From assembly GCA_902522955.1 (NCBI GenBank), contig CABYXR010000004.1, positions 1-58,527 on the forward strand: a stretch of 58,527 nucleotides of DNA, written 5' to 3'. Positions 16,547 through 25,379 of the stretch are shown piece after piece; position 1 is the stretch's first letter; each line of letters starts with the position of its first letter. A program made the translations under genes and the position numbers. Below the pieces are notes generated by a model. It saw only the letters and a program-made list of their open reading frames with translations. It was not told the origin of the DNA and searched no databases. The stretch is from an uncultured Pelagibacteraceae bacterium (lineage in GTDB: Bacteria; Pseudomonadota; Alphaproteobacteria; Pelagibacterales; Pelagibacteraceae).

Positions 16547-18405
16547 TGCCTAAAAATAAAACAGTTCATGAAAGTTGTGATGTTCTAGTTGTTGGAGGCG
16601 GAATGGCTGGTACAGGCGCCACGTTTGAAGCACGACATTGGGGAAGAGATTTAAAAATCATTTGTGTTGAAAAAGCAAATATAGATAGAAGTGGTGCAGT
16701 CGCTCAGGGACTTTACGCTATTAACTGTTACATGGGCATGAGGTGGAATGAAAATCAACCTGAAGATCATGTTAGATATGCAAGGAACGATTTAATGGGA
16801 CTTGTTCGTGAAGACCTAGGATATGACATGGCACGCCACGTTGACTCAACTGTTCATATGTTTGATGAATGGGGACTACCAATGATGAAGGATAAAAAGA
16901 CTGGTAGATATCAGAGAGAAGGTAAGTGGCAAATAATGATACATGGTGAAAGCTACAAACCCATCGTAGCAGAGGCTGCTAAAAAATCTGCAGATAAAAT
17001 TTATAACAGAATTATGGTTACTCATTTATTAATGGATGAAAATGAGGAAAATAGAGTAGGTGGAGCAGTAGGGTTTAATATGAGAACCGGAGATTATCAC
17101 GTATTCAAGGCCAAGACGGTTATAGTTGCTGCTGGTGGAGCATCACATATTTTCAAACCAAGATCAGTCGGAGAAGGCATGGGAAGAACTTGGTATGCCC
17201 CTTGGAGCAATGGCTCAGCTTACGCACTACCGATAGCGGTGGGTGCAAAAATGACTCAAATGGAAAATAGAATTGTACTATGTAGATTTAAAGATGGGTA
17301 TGGCCCAGTGGGTGCATATTTTTTACACTTAAAAACCTATACACAAAATGCTAACGGAGAAAATTACGAAAAGAAATGGTATGATAAAACTAAAGAATTA
17401 GTTGGAGAGTATATAGATCATCACCCAACACCAACTTGTTTGAGAAATCACGCTTTTATTCAAGAAGTAATGGCTGGCGGCGGACCAATTCATATGGTTA
17501 CAAAAGAAGCATTTCAAGACCCGCATTTAGAAACCGTTGGTTGGGAAAATTTTTTAGGAATGACTGTAGGTCAAGCTGTCGTTTGGGCATCTCAAAATAT
17601 TGATCCAAAATATACAAATCCAGAATTAACCACATCAGAACCTTACGTAATGGGATCTCATGCTACATGTTCAGGAGCCTGGGTTAGTGGGCCAGAGGAT
17701 ATTGCTCCACCTGAATACTTTTGGGGTTATAATAGAATGACTACAGTACAAGGTTTATTTGGGGCAGGAGATACCGTTGGAGGTAGTGCACATAAGTTCT
17801 CTTCAGGATCATTTACTGAAGGTAGATTAGCAGCTAAAGCTGCAGTAAAATACATAGAAGATAAAAAAGCAGAAAATTTAAAAGTTTCAGATAATCAATG
17901 TGATAATTTAAAAGAGACAATATACAAACCTCTAGAAAACTATACTGTAGGACGTAACGAAATTACTGGAGGAACAGTTTCACCAAGCTATATTTTGCCA
18001 ATTCAAGGATTGCAAAGACTACAAAAAATTATGGATGAATATGTTGGTGGTATTACTGCAAATTATATGACTAACGACAATCTTCTTAAAAAAGGTTTAG
18101 AACTTTTAGATTGGTTACAAGAAGATTTAGAAAATGTGGGTGCCGAGGATTATCATCAATTGATGAGAGCTTGGGAACTCAAACACAGAACTTTAACTTC
18201 TCAATGCGTTACAGAGCATACTTTATTTAGAGAGGAAACTCGTTGGCCAGGTTATTATTATAGAGGTGATAAATTAAAATTAGATGATGAAAACTGGCAT
18301 TGCTTAACAGTATCTAGAAGAGACACAAAAACTGGTAAATTCACAATGGAAAAAATGCCTGTATATCACATTGTAGGTGATAAAAAAGAAAAGAAAGCCT
18401 CATAA
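16546..18405 (+). CDS. aprA: Adenylylsulfate reductase alpha subunit (FAD)
   Basis: 619 residues, the usual size. Flavoprotein of the fumarate reductase/succinate dehydrogenase family with the FAD-binding VVGGGMAGTGATFEARH near residue 15, and the AprA-type segments NCYMGMRW and HATCSGAWVSGPED. Catalyses AMP-dependent oxidation of sulfite to APS in sulfur oxidisers. No sulfate-reduction genes (dsrAB, qmo) or assimilatory cysH/cysI are in view, and sulfite-releasing enzymes (Xsc, SuyAB) sit a few kb downstream, so sulfite disposal is the logical role. Confidence 0.95.
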   Translation: MPKNKTVHESCDVLVVGGGMAGTGATFEARHWGRDLKIICVEKANIDRSGAVAQGLYAINCYMGMRWNENQPEDHVRYARNDLMGLVREDLGYDMARHVDSTVHMFDEWGLPMMKDKKTGRYQREGKWQIMIHGESYKPIVAEAAKKSADKIYNRIMVTHLLMDENEENRVGGAVGFNMRTGDYHVFKAKTVIVAAGGASHIFKPRSVGEGMGRTWYAPWSNGSAYALPIAVGAKMTQMENRIVLCRFKDGYGPVGAYFLHLKTYTQNANGENYEKKWYDKTKELVGEYIDHHPTPTCLRNHAFIQEVMAGGGPIHMVTKEAFQDPHLETVGWENFLGMTVGQAVVWASQNIDPKYTNPELTTSEPYVMGSHATCSGAWVSGPEDIAPPEYFWGYNRMTTVQGLFGAGDTVGGSAHKFSSGSFTEGRLAAKAAVKYIEDKKAENLKVSDNQCDNLKETIYKPLENYTVGRNEITGGTVSPSYILPIQGLQRLQKIMDEYVGGITANYMTNDNLLKKGLELLDWLQEDLENVGAEDYHQLMRAWELKHRTLTSQCVTEHTLFREETRWPGYYYRGDKLKLDDENWHCLTVSRRDTKTGKFTMEKMPVYHIVGDKKEKKAS

Positions 18406-18415
18406 AATTCTTTAA

Positions 18416-18766
18416 ATGGACTTGATAGAAAAAAGTGATGAAGAAATCATTAAGATTGCTAGTCCTATTTGGTCAAATTTAGTAAAATCTTCAAACATTA
18501 AGGATTATGGTGGATTTACAAAAGATTTTTCCTCTCAAATGCTTTATGGCGCAAACGAAGTTGAGCTTGGAAAGCAATGGGCAAGCAACAAACTTCTTAC
18601 TAGCTTGTCTGAGAAACAAGAAGTTTTAGGCTGCATTCGAAGGGATAAATTTATTACAGTACTTTATAAACAAAAAAGTAACACTTTAACTGGTGAATTT
18701 TTAGGAAGGTTAGTCTTAGGAATGGAGGGAGATATAGTTAAAGTATTTGGAGCCACTATTTATTAA
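18416..18766 (+). CDS. 116-residue hypothetical protein downstream of aprA
   Basis: Starts 10 bases after the aprA stop and ends 36 bases before the TauE/SafE gene, so it is probably part of the apr transcript. It is soluble, without signal or membrane segment. An N-terminal helical half (DEEIIKIASPIWSNLVKSSN) is followed by a strand-rich half ending in GRLVLGMEGDIVKVFGATIY. The order resembles small alpha+beta (NTF2- or cupin-adjacent) proteins, but I recognise no family. A role in sulfite oxidation is inference from position. Confidence 0.7.
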   Translation: MDLIEKSDEEIIKIASPIWSNLVKSSNIKDYGGFTKDFSSQMLYGANEVELGKQWASNKLLTSLSEKQEVLGCIRRDKFITVLYKQKSNTLTGEFLGRLVLGMEGDIVKVFGATIY

Positions 18767-18802
18767 GATTGACAATATCTACTTTCGGGCATACTTAGAA
18801 GT

Positions 18803-19936
18803 ATGCTAGATATTTACCTACCGATAGCTCAAGTCAATGTAGATATCTTTTTATTACTTTTCTTAAGTTTAGCAGTAGGAGTTCTTTCAGGTTTATTTGG
18901 AGTGGGAGGTGGTTTTCTTATGACACCTTTTTTGATTTTTATGGGGATTCCGCCAGTTTATGCAGTTCCTAATGAAGTGAATAATATATTAGCTACATCT
19001 GTTTCTGGATCTCTTACTCATTGGTATAAAAATACTTTAGACTACAAAATGGGATTATTAATAGTTTCTGGAGGTATCGTGGGAACTATCGTAGGGATTA
19101 CAACTTTTTCTTATTTTTCAGAGATAGGAAAAATCAGTTTGATCATCTCACTTTTGTATATGTACTTATTAGCGATAGTAGGAACTTTAATGTTAATTGA
19201 AGGCATAAAAGAAAAAAGTATTAAAAAAAAGAAAATTTTAATTAAACAAAAATTACACGATCATAATTGGTTACAAGGTTTACCTTTAAGAATGCGTTTT
19301 CACAAATCAAAGTTATACGAAAGCGCCATTGTACCTATATTTTTAGGTTTGGTTGTAGGTTTTGTTGCGTCTATGATGGGTATAGGGGGAGCTTTTTTAA
19401 TGGTACCAGCAATGATTTATATAGTTGGAATGCCAATTAAACTAATACCAGGAACCTCTTTATTTGTGACAATTTTTATTAGTGCAATAGTTACAATTCT
19501 TCATGCCTTCAACTATGGTTCAATAGACTTATTTTTAGTAATTCCTTTAATTTTAGGATCAATTGTGGGTGTTCAATTAGGACAAAAATTAGGACAATTT
19601 TTAGATAGCACAGAGTTGAAATCTCTATTTGCTATGTTGTTATTGACAGTTTCTATAGCTATAGGATACGACTCCTTTTTTAGAGAGAAATCAAATATAA
19701 ATAGTGGAAACCAAGTTGCCAAAACTGATCTAAACACCATCGCAGAATTTACAGTAAACTTTTCTAATGATGTTCCATTTTTATATGGTTCATTAGCAAT
19801 CTTATTAGCAATTTCTTTAGGAGCACTCGCTGCTTTTGCAAGAAAGATTTTAAGTCCAATAATTAGAAAGTTATTAAGTGATTTCAGAAAAAAAGAAGAA
19901 CCTAAAAAAGAAGAAATTAAATTTCCAGAAAAATAA
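18803..19936 (+). CDS. tauE: TauE/SafE-family sulfite or sulfonate exporter
   Basis: 377 residues with eight or more membrane segments. Two internal repeats each carry a glycine-rich family signature: GLFGVGGGFLMTPFLIFMG near residues 32-50 and a second GIGGAFLMVPAMIY near 195. The family exports sulfite, sulfoacetate or other small anions across the inner membrane. Its place after aprBA, and near xsc and suyAB, fits export of excess sulfite or sulfate. A C-terminal lysine/glutamate-rich tail is unusual but small. It is convergent with suyB (2-base gap). Confidence 0.85.
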   Translation: MLDIYLPIAQVNVDIFLLLFLSLAVGVLSGLFGVGGGFLMTPFLIFMGIPPVYAVPNEVNNILATSVSGSLTHWYKNTLDYKMGLLIVSGGIVGTIVGITTFSYFSEIGKISLIISLLYMYLLAIVGTLMLIEGIKEKSIKKKKILIKQKLHDHNWLQGLPLRMRFHKSKLYESAIVPIFLGLVVGFVASMMGIGGAFLMVPAMIYIVGMPIKLIPGTSLFVTIFISAIVTILHAFNYGSIDLFLVIPLILGSIVGVQLGQKLGQFLDSTELKSLFAMLLLTVSIAIGYDSFFREKSNINSGNQVAKTDLNTIAEFTVNFSNDVPFLYGSLAILLAISLGALAAFARKILSPIIRKLLSDFRKKEEPKKEEIKFPEK

Positions 19937-19938
19937 GT

Positions 19939-21105
19939 TTAAGCACTTCTGTAAAGTTTAGTCATAACAAATTCTCTATGACCTAGTGCTTCTGCACAAG
20001 TTAATCTTCCGTTAGCTACTCTTAACATTGTTTTAATTAATTCATCCCCAGCTTGAGATAAATTCATCTCTCGTGAAAGAATTTTTGACACATCACAGTC
20101 CACATGTTCCTTCATTAATTTTGCTGTTAAAGGATTAGCAGTAAGTTTTACAACTGGTTCAATAGGGTTTCCTATAATATTTCCCTGTCCAGTAGGAAAT
20201 AAATGGATGTTAAATCCACCTGCAGCTTGTAATGTTACGCACTCTGCAGCTGCTGATGATGTATCCATAAAATATAAACCTTTTCCTTTTTTTGGTTCTT
20301 CAGCAGGCTCTAGCACATCTATGAATTTTAAGTTACCAATTTTTTGAAAATTTCCAAAAGCTTTTTCCTCTATTGTAGTTAATCCTCCAGCTATATTTCC
20401 AGCTGTTGGTTGACTTTCTGATAAATCATCAGTTGCCTCTTTCAATATAAAATCATTATAAGAATTCCATGTTTTCATAAATTTATTTTTTGCTTCATTA
20501 GTGGCTGCTCTAGCTGCACAAACTGTTTCTGCTCCAGTTAATTCTGAAGTTTCTCCGAAACATAAATGAACTCCAAAAGGTTCTAATTTTTCCATTAAAT
20601 TACCTACAGTAGGATTTGATGCTAGTCCTGACGTGGTATCAGACTCTCCACATTTTACTGATATCCACAGATCGCTTAGTGGACACTCTTCCCTTTGTTT
20701 TTCTGAGGCCCATTGTGAAAATTCCTGTGCTTTTTTAGAAGCTTTCATAATTGTACCAATATCCCCGGTTCTTTCTATATGAAAGCCTTCAACTGGTTTT
20801 CCAGTTTTAGCAATTTCATCTACAATTCTTTTTGTCCACTTTGGTTCAATACCTATAACAATTACTGCAGCAACATTAGGATTTTTACCTGTTCCTATCA
20901 TCGTTCTAAAATGAAGTTCTAAATCTGCACCAAATTGCAATCTTCCGTAAGAGTGGGGTAAAGCCATTGTACCTTTAATATTATTTGCAACCGCTTCAGC
21001 ACAAGCGTTTGAAATGTCATCTACAGGAAGAATTATTACGTGATTTCTTGTACCAGCTCTTCCATTTTCCCTTTTATATCCTAAAAAACTTTTTGGTATT
21101 TGCAT
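19939..21105 (-). CDS. suyB: Sulfolactate sulfo-lyase large subunit (UxaA family)
   Basis: 388 residues, altronate/galactarate dehydratase C-terminal family. Together with the small subunit encoded just upstream, it matches the two-subunit SuyAB. That enzyme cleaves (R)-3-sulfolactate to pyruvate and sulfite. Conserved segments: [15 protein letters not shown] at the start, a central [13 protein letters not shown] and a C-terminal [16 protein letters not shown]. Altronate dehydratase itself cannot be excluded from sequence alone, but the sulfonate neighbours (xsc, hpsN, apr) make SuyB much more likely. Spaced 4 bases from suyA. Confidence 0.85.
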   Translation of the reverse strand: MQIPKSFLGYKRENGRAGTRNHVIILPVDDISNACAEAVANNIKGTMALPHSYGRLQFGADLELHFRTMIGTGKNPNVAAVIVIGIEPKWTKRIVDEIAKTGKPVEGFHIERTGDIGTIMKASKKAQEFSQWASEKQREECPLSDLWISVKCGESDTTSGLASNPTVGNLMEKLEPFGVHLCFGETSELTGAETVCAARAATNEAKNKFMKTWNSYNDFILKEATDDLSESQPTAGNIAGGLTTIEEKAFGNFQKIGNLKFIDVLEPAEEPKKGKGLYFMDTSSAAAECVTLQAAGGFNIHLFPTGQGNIIGNPIEPVVKLTANPLTAKLMKEHVDCDVSKILSREMNLSQAGDELIKTMLRVANGRLTCAEALGHREFVMTKLYRSA

Positions 21106-21109
21106 AAGA

Positions 21110-21397
21110 TTACCACTTCTTGGTTTTTACATTATGTACATGAACATGGTCACCTTTTTTAATTGGTCTAACAACTTTACCAATATCATGACCATATTTT
21201 AAAATCGTATCACCTTCAGCGAGATCTCTAAGTGCAATTTTATGTCCTAAAGGCACCTCATTTGTCGAGTTAACTTTCACAGTTTTATCATTCTCCATAA
21301 TCCAGGCATTACATTCTTGGCCTTTTTTGGTAGTTTCAATTACCACAACTCCAACGTTGTCTTTTTCATCATGAATAATAAGGTCTGGCTGTGACAT
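21110..21397 (-). CDS. suyA: Sulfolactate sulfo-lyase small subunit (SAF domain)
   Basis: 95 residues, a single SAF-type domain as in the small subunits of split UxaA-family lyases: [28 protein letters not shown], and the iron/substrate histidine region [11 protein letters not shown] near the end. Pairs with the 388-residue subunit 4 bases downstream. The gene is divergent from xsc across a 71-base AT-rich gap, so both sulfite-releasing enzymes may share one regulatory region. Confidence 0.88.
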   Translation of the reverse strand: MSQPDLIIHDEKDNVGVVVIETTKKGQECNAWIMENDKTVKVNSTNEVPLGHKIALRDLAEGDTILKYGHDIGKVVRPIKKGDHVHVHNVKTKKW

Positions 21398-21468
21398 AAA
21401 ATATTTAATGGATATAAACTAAATTTTGATATATTTAAAGATAGTTTTAAAAAATTTTAGGAAATTCT

Positions 21469-23250
21469 ATGGCTAAAATGACAACAGAAGAGGCTTTTGT
21501 AAAAGTTTTACAAATGCACGGAATAGAACACGCTTTTGGAATAATAGGTTCAGCTTTTATGCCTATTTCAGATATTTTTCCTGATGCTGGTATCACTTTT
21601 TGGGATGTAGCTCACGAAACTAATGGCGGACTTATAGCAGATGGATATACAAGAGCGACAGGAAAAATGTCTATGGTTATAGCTCAAAATGGACCTGGTA
21701 TAACAGGTTTAGTAACTCCTATTAAAACTGCTTATTGGAATCATACTCCTTTACTTTTAGTTACACCTCAAGCAGCAAATAAAACTATGGGACAAGGTGG
21801 TTTTCAAGAAGTTGAACAAATGAACTTGTTCAAAGATATGGTTTGCTATCAAGAAGAAGTCAGAGATCCTTCTAGAATGGCAGAAGTTTTAAACCGAGTT
21901 ATAGAAAAAGCTATTAGAGGGTCGGCTCCAGCACAAATTAACGTGCCAAGAGATTATTGGACTCAAGTGATAGATATTGATTTACCCCCTATAGTAAGAT
22001 TAGAAAGACAAGCAGGTGGAGCAGAGGCAATTGACAAAGCGGCAAAATTACTTTCAGAAGCAAAATTCCCAGTTATACTTTCAGGTGCAGGCGTTGTAAT
22101 TGGAGGAGCGATAGAAGATTGTGTTAAATTAGCAGAAAAATTAGACTCACCCGTATGCTCTGGTTATCAACATAACGATAGTTTCCCGGGAAGCCATCCA
22201 TTAGCTGTTGGCCCTTTAGGATATAATGGCTCAAAAGCTGGGATGGAGTTAATTGCAAAAGCAGATGTTGTTTTAGCTTTAGGAACAAGACTTAACCCTT
22301 TTTCTACTTTACCAGGTTACGGAATAGATTATTGGCCAAAAAATGCGAAAATAATTCAAGTTGATATGAATTCAGATAGAATTGGATTAACAAAAAAAGT
22401 AACAGTAGGAATATGTGGTGATGCAAAACTTGTTACTCAACAATTAATTGCAAAACTTTCTTCTAAAGCAGGAGACGCAGATAGACAAAAAAGAAAAGAC
22501 TTAATTCACCAAACAAAATCAGCTTGGTTGCAAAAATTATCTAGTCTAGATCACGAGGAAGATGATGCAGGTACTGTTTGGAACAAAGAGGCAAGAGAGA
22601 GAGATAAGGATAGAATGTCTCCAAGACAAGCATGGAGAGCTATACAAGCCGGTATGCCAAAAGACGTTATTATTTCAAGTGATATTGGAAATAATTGTGC
22701 CATAGGTAATGCTTACCCAACTTTTGAAAAAGGTAGAAAATATTTGGCGCCAGGATTATTTGGGCCTTGCGGTTATGGTTTTCCAGCAATACTTGGAGCA
22801 AAGATTGGTTGCCCTAATACTCCTGTGATTGGATTTGCAGGAGATGGTGCATTTGGAATTAGTATGAACGAAATGAGTTCATGTGCTCGTAAAGAATGGC
22901 CTGCAATATCTATGGTTATTTTTAGAAATTATCAATGGGGTGCAGAGAAAAGAAATTCTATTTTATGGTTTGATGATAATTTTATAGGTACCGAGCTAGA
23001 TCCAGAGTTAAGCTATTCTAAAGTTGCAGATGCTTGCGGTTTAAAAGGTGTAACAGTTAAAACAATGGAAGAAACTACTAAAGCTATTAAACAATCTTGT
23101 GAAGATCAAAAGAAAGGTATCACTACATTTATTGAAGTTATTTTAAATCAAGAATTAGGTGAACCTTTTAGAAGAGATGCTATGAAAAAACCTGTTAGAG
23201 TTGCGGGGATAAAAAAATCTGATATGAAGCAACAAAAAAGCCTAATTTAA
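21469..23250 (+). CDS. xsc: Sulfoacetaldehyde acetyltransferase
   Basis: 593 residues, thiamine diphosphate enzyme of the acetolactate synthase superfamily. The N-terminal domain has the catalytic glutamate in WDVAHETNGGLIADGY, and the C-terminal ThDP motif is GDGAFGISMNE followed by FRNYQWGAEKRNS. The stretch PAQINVPRDYW is Xsc-like. The reaction is sulfoacetaldehyde plus phosphate to acetyl phosphate and sulfite. It joins the taurine (Tpa) and possible isethionate (GMC) branches, feeds Pta at 36.5 kb and supplies sulfite to AprBA. The 3' end overlaps a convergent peptidase gene by 9 bases. Confidence 0.93.
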   Translation: MAKMTTEEAFVKVLQMHGIEHAFGIIGSAFMPISDIFPDAGITFWDVAHETNGGLIADGYTRATGKMSMVIAQNGPGITGLVTPIKTAYWNHTPLLLVTPQAANKTMGQGGFQEVEQMNLFKDMVCYQEEVRDPSRMAEVLNRVIEKAIRGSAPAQINVPRDYWTQVIDIDLPPIVRLERQAGGAEAIDKAAKLLSEAKFPVILSGAGVVIGGAIEDCVKLAEKLDSPVCSGYQHNDSFPGSHPLAVGPLGYNGSKAGMELIAKADVVLALGTRLNPFSTLPGYGIDYWPKNAKIIQVDMNSDRIGLTKKVTVGICGDAKLVTQQLIAKLSSKAGDADRQKRKDLIHQTKSAWLQKLSSLDHEEDDAGTVWNKEARERDKDRMSPRQAWRAIQAGMPKDVIISSDIGNNCAIGNAYPTFEKGRKYLAPGLFGPCGYGFPAILGAKIGCPNTPVIGFAGDGAFGISMNEMSSCARKEWPAISMVIFRNYQWGAEKRNSILWFDDNFIGTELDPELSYSKVADACGLKGVTVKTMEETTKAIKQSCEDQKKGITTFIEVILNQELGEPFRRDAMKKPVRVAGIKKSDMKQQKSLI

Positions 23251-24060
23251 ATCTAGAACATTTGAAGGATCTAATCGAACGTTAAACCAATTAAGTCTTA
23301 CATCTAAGTGTGGACCAGTTGACCTTCCTGTTGATCCAACAGTACCAATAATATCCCCTTGTTTAACTTTCTGATCTTTAGATACATAAATATCTTTCAT
23401 ATGCATATATAAAGTGGAAATGCCATGACCGTGATCAAATATCAAAGTCCCACCTGTGTAAAATAAATCTGGTTCTACCATTGTTGCTGTCCCATCAAGC
23501 ATTGCTCTAATTTTTGTTCCTTCTTTTGCCGCGAAATCTACTCCATAGTGAGGCCATCTAGGTTTACCGTTTAATATTCTTTGACTACCGTAAACACCTG
23601 TTACAATTGCCTTATCTAGAGGATTAATGAATTTTTTAGTAAAAAAAGTTAAGTCACTATCAATTGATCTAGCATCTCCAATAATTTTATTTTCTCTTTT
23701 TATTCTTTCATAAACTTCTTTTGGTGGAGTAACCTTTTTTTCAGGAAGGCCATCAATTCGTTGTATCTTATATTCTCTTTTAAAAACTTTTTTTTCATAA
23801 ACTTCTAATTTTCCATCTTTTAAAACTTGAATAACAACATCATTTTTTCTATCTCTCCCTAAACCAAATACAAAATAACCTTGATCTGAAACTTTTACAT
23901 TTTTTTTGTCGACCTTAACTATAGAATTAGGATCTGTTTTGCCGATTATAAATGAGCCTTGTTCAAATTTTCCCTTAAATTCTATTGAATAGGAATTTTG
24001 AATAGAAAAAAATAAAATTAAAATGCAAATAAAAATTTTATTGAGCAGTCCAACCACCAT
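23242..24060 (-). CDS. M23-family peptidoglycan endopeptidase-like protein
   Basis: 272 residues from ATG, with an N-terminal hydrophobic signal (LLNKIFICILILFFSIQNSYS). Periplasmic LytM domain at the C-terminal half: the first zinc ligands in HYGVD, the catalytic-type histidine in LYMHM. Instead of the usual HxH the motif reads GPHLDVRLNW, so the last zinc-ligand histidine is aspartate (codon GAT). It may be an inactive, EnvC-like activator or use aspartate as ligand. The start overlaps the SDR gene by about 23 bases; the exact start is uncertain. Confidence 0.82.
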   Translation of the reverse strand: MVVGLLNKIFICILILFFSIQNSYSIEFKGKFEQGSFIIGKTDPNSIVKVDKKNVKVSDQGYFVFGLGRDRKNDVVIQVLKDGKLEVYEKKVFKREYKIQRIDGLPEKKVTPPKEVYERIKRENKIIGDARSIDSDLTFFTKKFINPLDKAIVTGVYGSQRILNGKPRWPHYGVDFAAKEGTKIRAMLDGTATMVEPDLFYTGGTLIFDHGHGISTLYMHMKDIYVSKDQKVKQGDIIGTVGSTGRSTGPHLDVRLNWFNVRLDPSNVLDLN

Positions 24061-24802
24061 CAACCACCAAAGATGTTCCAGTTATCATAGCAGAGCTATC
24101 TGCCGCTAGAAATGCCACTGCTGTGGCAACATCACTTTCGTCTGCTACTTTTCCAAGAGGAATATTTCTTATTGTGTCTTTCTTAAATTTTGTGTTTTTA
24201 AAAAAATTCTTGACCATAGGTGTTAACACAAATGTAGGACAAACAGTATTCACTCTAATATTATCTTTAGCTAAATCTAAAGCCATTCCTCTAGTTAAAC
24301 CCTCTAAACCGAATTTAGTCATATTGTATACGCTTCGAATAGGTCCACCTACCTTTCCCATTTGGGACGACATATTTATTATTGAACCGCCTACTTTTTT
24401 TCTATTTTTTAATAATAGCATTTTTTTTGTACATATTTGAGCAATATTAAAACAAGCTTTAAGATTAAGATTCACAATATAATCCATGTCAGATTTTTTA
24501 ACTTTTGTGAAATGCTCTGGCCGATTACTTCCTGCGTTATTTACTAAAACATCGAGTCTTGATAAACTGTTAACAATTGAATTGAATTTTGAAGTATTTG
24601 TTACATCACAAACAAATGATTTACTAGACCCTTTGGTTCTTTTAATTATTTTAGCAACTTTGTCTAAATCGCTTTTTGTTCTACTGAGAATAATTACTTT
24701 AGCTCCAGCTTGCGCTAAAGCAATTGAACAGGCTCTACCTATACCTTTTCCCGCCCCTGTTACTAGAGCAACTTTATTTTTTAAATTTATTTGTTTAAGC
24801 AT
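24038..24802 (-). CDS. Short-chain dehydrogenase/reductase, possible sulfonate dehydrogenase
   Basis: 254 residues, classical SDR. Cofactor motif TGAGKGIG at 15-22, LVNNAG near 86, catalytic serine in INMSSQ and YNMTK for tyrosine and lysine. Family members reduce or oxidise secondary alcohols. In the sulfonate setting a DHPS 2-dehydrogenase (HpsO-like) is possible, forming with the MDR enzyme at 31.5 kb the pair that interconverts DHPS enantiomers; this is inference. It abuts the TerC gene by one base and overlaps the peptidase gene, so the minus-strand genes are a run. Confidence 0.8.
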   Translation of the reverse strand: MLKQINLKNKVALVTGAGKGIGRACSIALAQAGAKVIILSRTKSDLDKVAKIIKRTKGSSKSFVCDVTNTSKFNSIVNSLSRLDVLVNNAGSNRPEHFTKVKKSDMDYIVNLNLKACFNIAQICTKKMLLLKNRKKVGGSIINMSSQMGKVGGPIRSVYNMTKFGLEGLTRGMALDLAKDNIRVNTVCPTFVLTPMVKNFFKNTKFKKDTIRNIPLGKVADESDVATAVAFLAADSSAMITGTSLVVDGGWTAQ

Positions 24803-25377
24803 TAAATTAAAACTTTCAAATCTGTATAAATTAAATCAACCGCAACTAGTAATATAGCAATTAACCCTACCCAAGCAATCCACTTATACTCTTTAATCCA
24901 TCTAGAAATCAAATTAGCTGCTACTGCCATCAAAAGAATAGATAAAATCAACCCAAATATTAATAAGTGATAATGGTGGCCTGCCGCTCCAGCAACTCCT
25001 AAAACATTGTCTAGACTCATAGTAAAATCAGCTAGTAGAATAGTCCAAATAGCCCTTAGTAGATTTGACTTGTCAATTTTTATATCTTTTTCTTTTGATG
25101 AAGAAACTTTAATAACATCTACGTAAAGTTTGTAAGTTACATAGAGCAATAGAATTCCTCCAATTAATCTCAAGCCAGTTATTTGTAATAAATATGCTGT
25201 CAATAATGTTAAAATTATTCTTAAAATTACTGCTCCACCTATACCCCAAAAGATTACTTTTTTTCTTTGACTTTCGGGAAATTTAGATGCAACCATACCA
25301 ATAATAATTGCATTGTCTCCAGCCAAAATAAGATCAATAAATATAATTTGTGAAAATATAATAATTTGTTCAGACAT
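24802..25377 (-). CDS. TerC-family membrane protein
   Basis: 191 residues, about seven membrane segments. The family's acidic intramembrane motif appears as IDLILAGDNAIIIGM near the start, and a second copy as MSLDNVLGVAG in the middle. TerC/YjbE proteins are implicated in metal-ion homeostasis, mainly manganese efflux. Short at 191 residues, as in YjbE. It sits 2 bases from the GMC oxidoreductase gene and overlaps the SDR gene by one base. Confidence 0.85.
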   Translation of the reverse strand: MSEQIIIFSQIIFIDLILAGDNAIIIGMVASKFPESQRKKVIFWGIGGAVILRIILTLLTAYLLQITGLRLIGGILLLYVTYKLYVDVIKVSSSKEKDIKIDKSNLLRAIWTILLADFTMSLDNVLGVAGAAGHHYHLLIFGLILSILLMAVAANLISRWIKEYKWIAWVGLIAILLVAVDLIYTDLKVLI

Positions 25378-25379
25378 TT

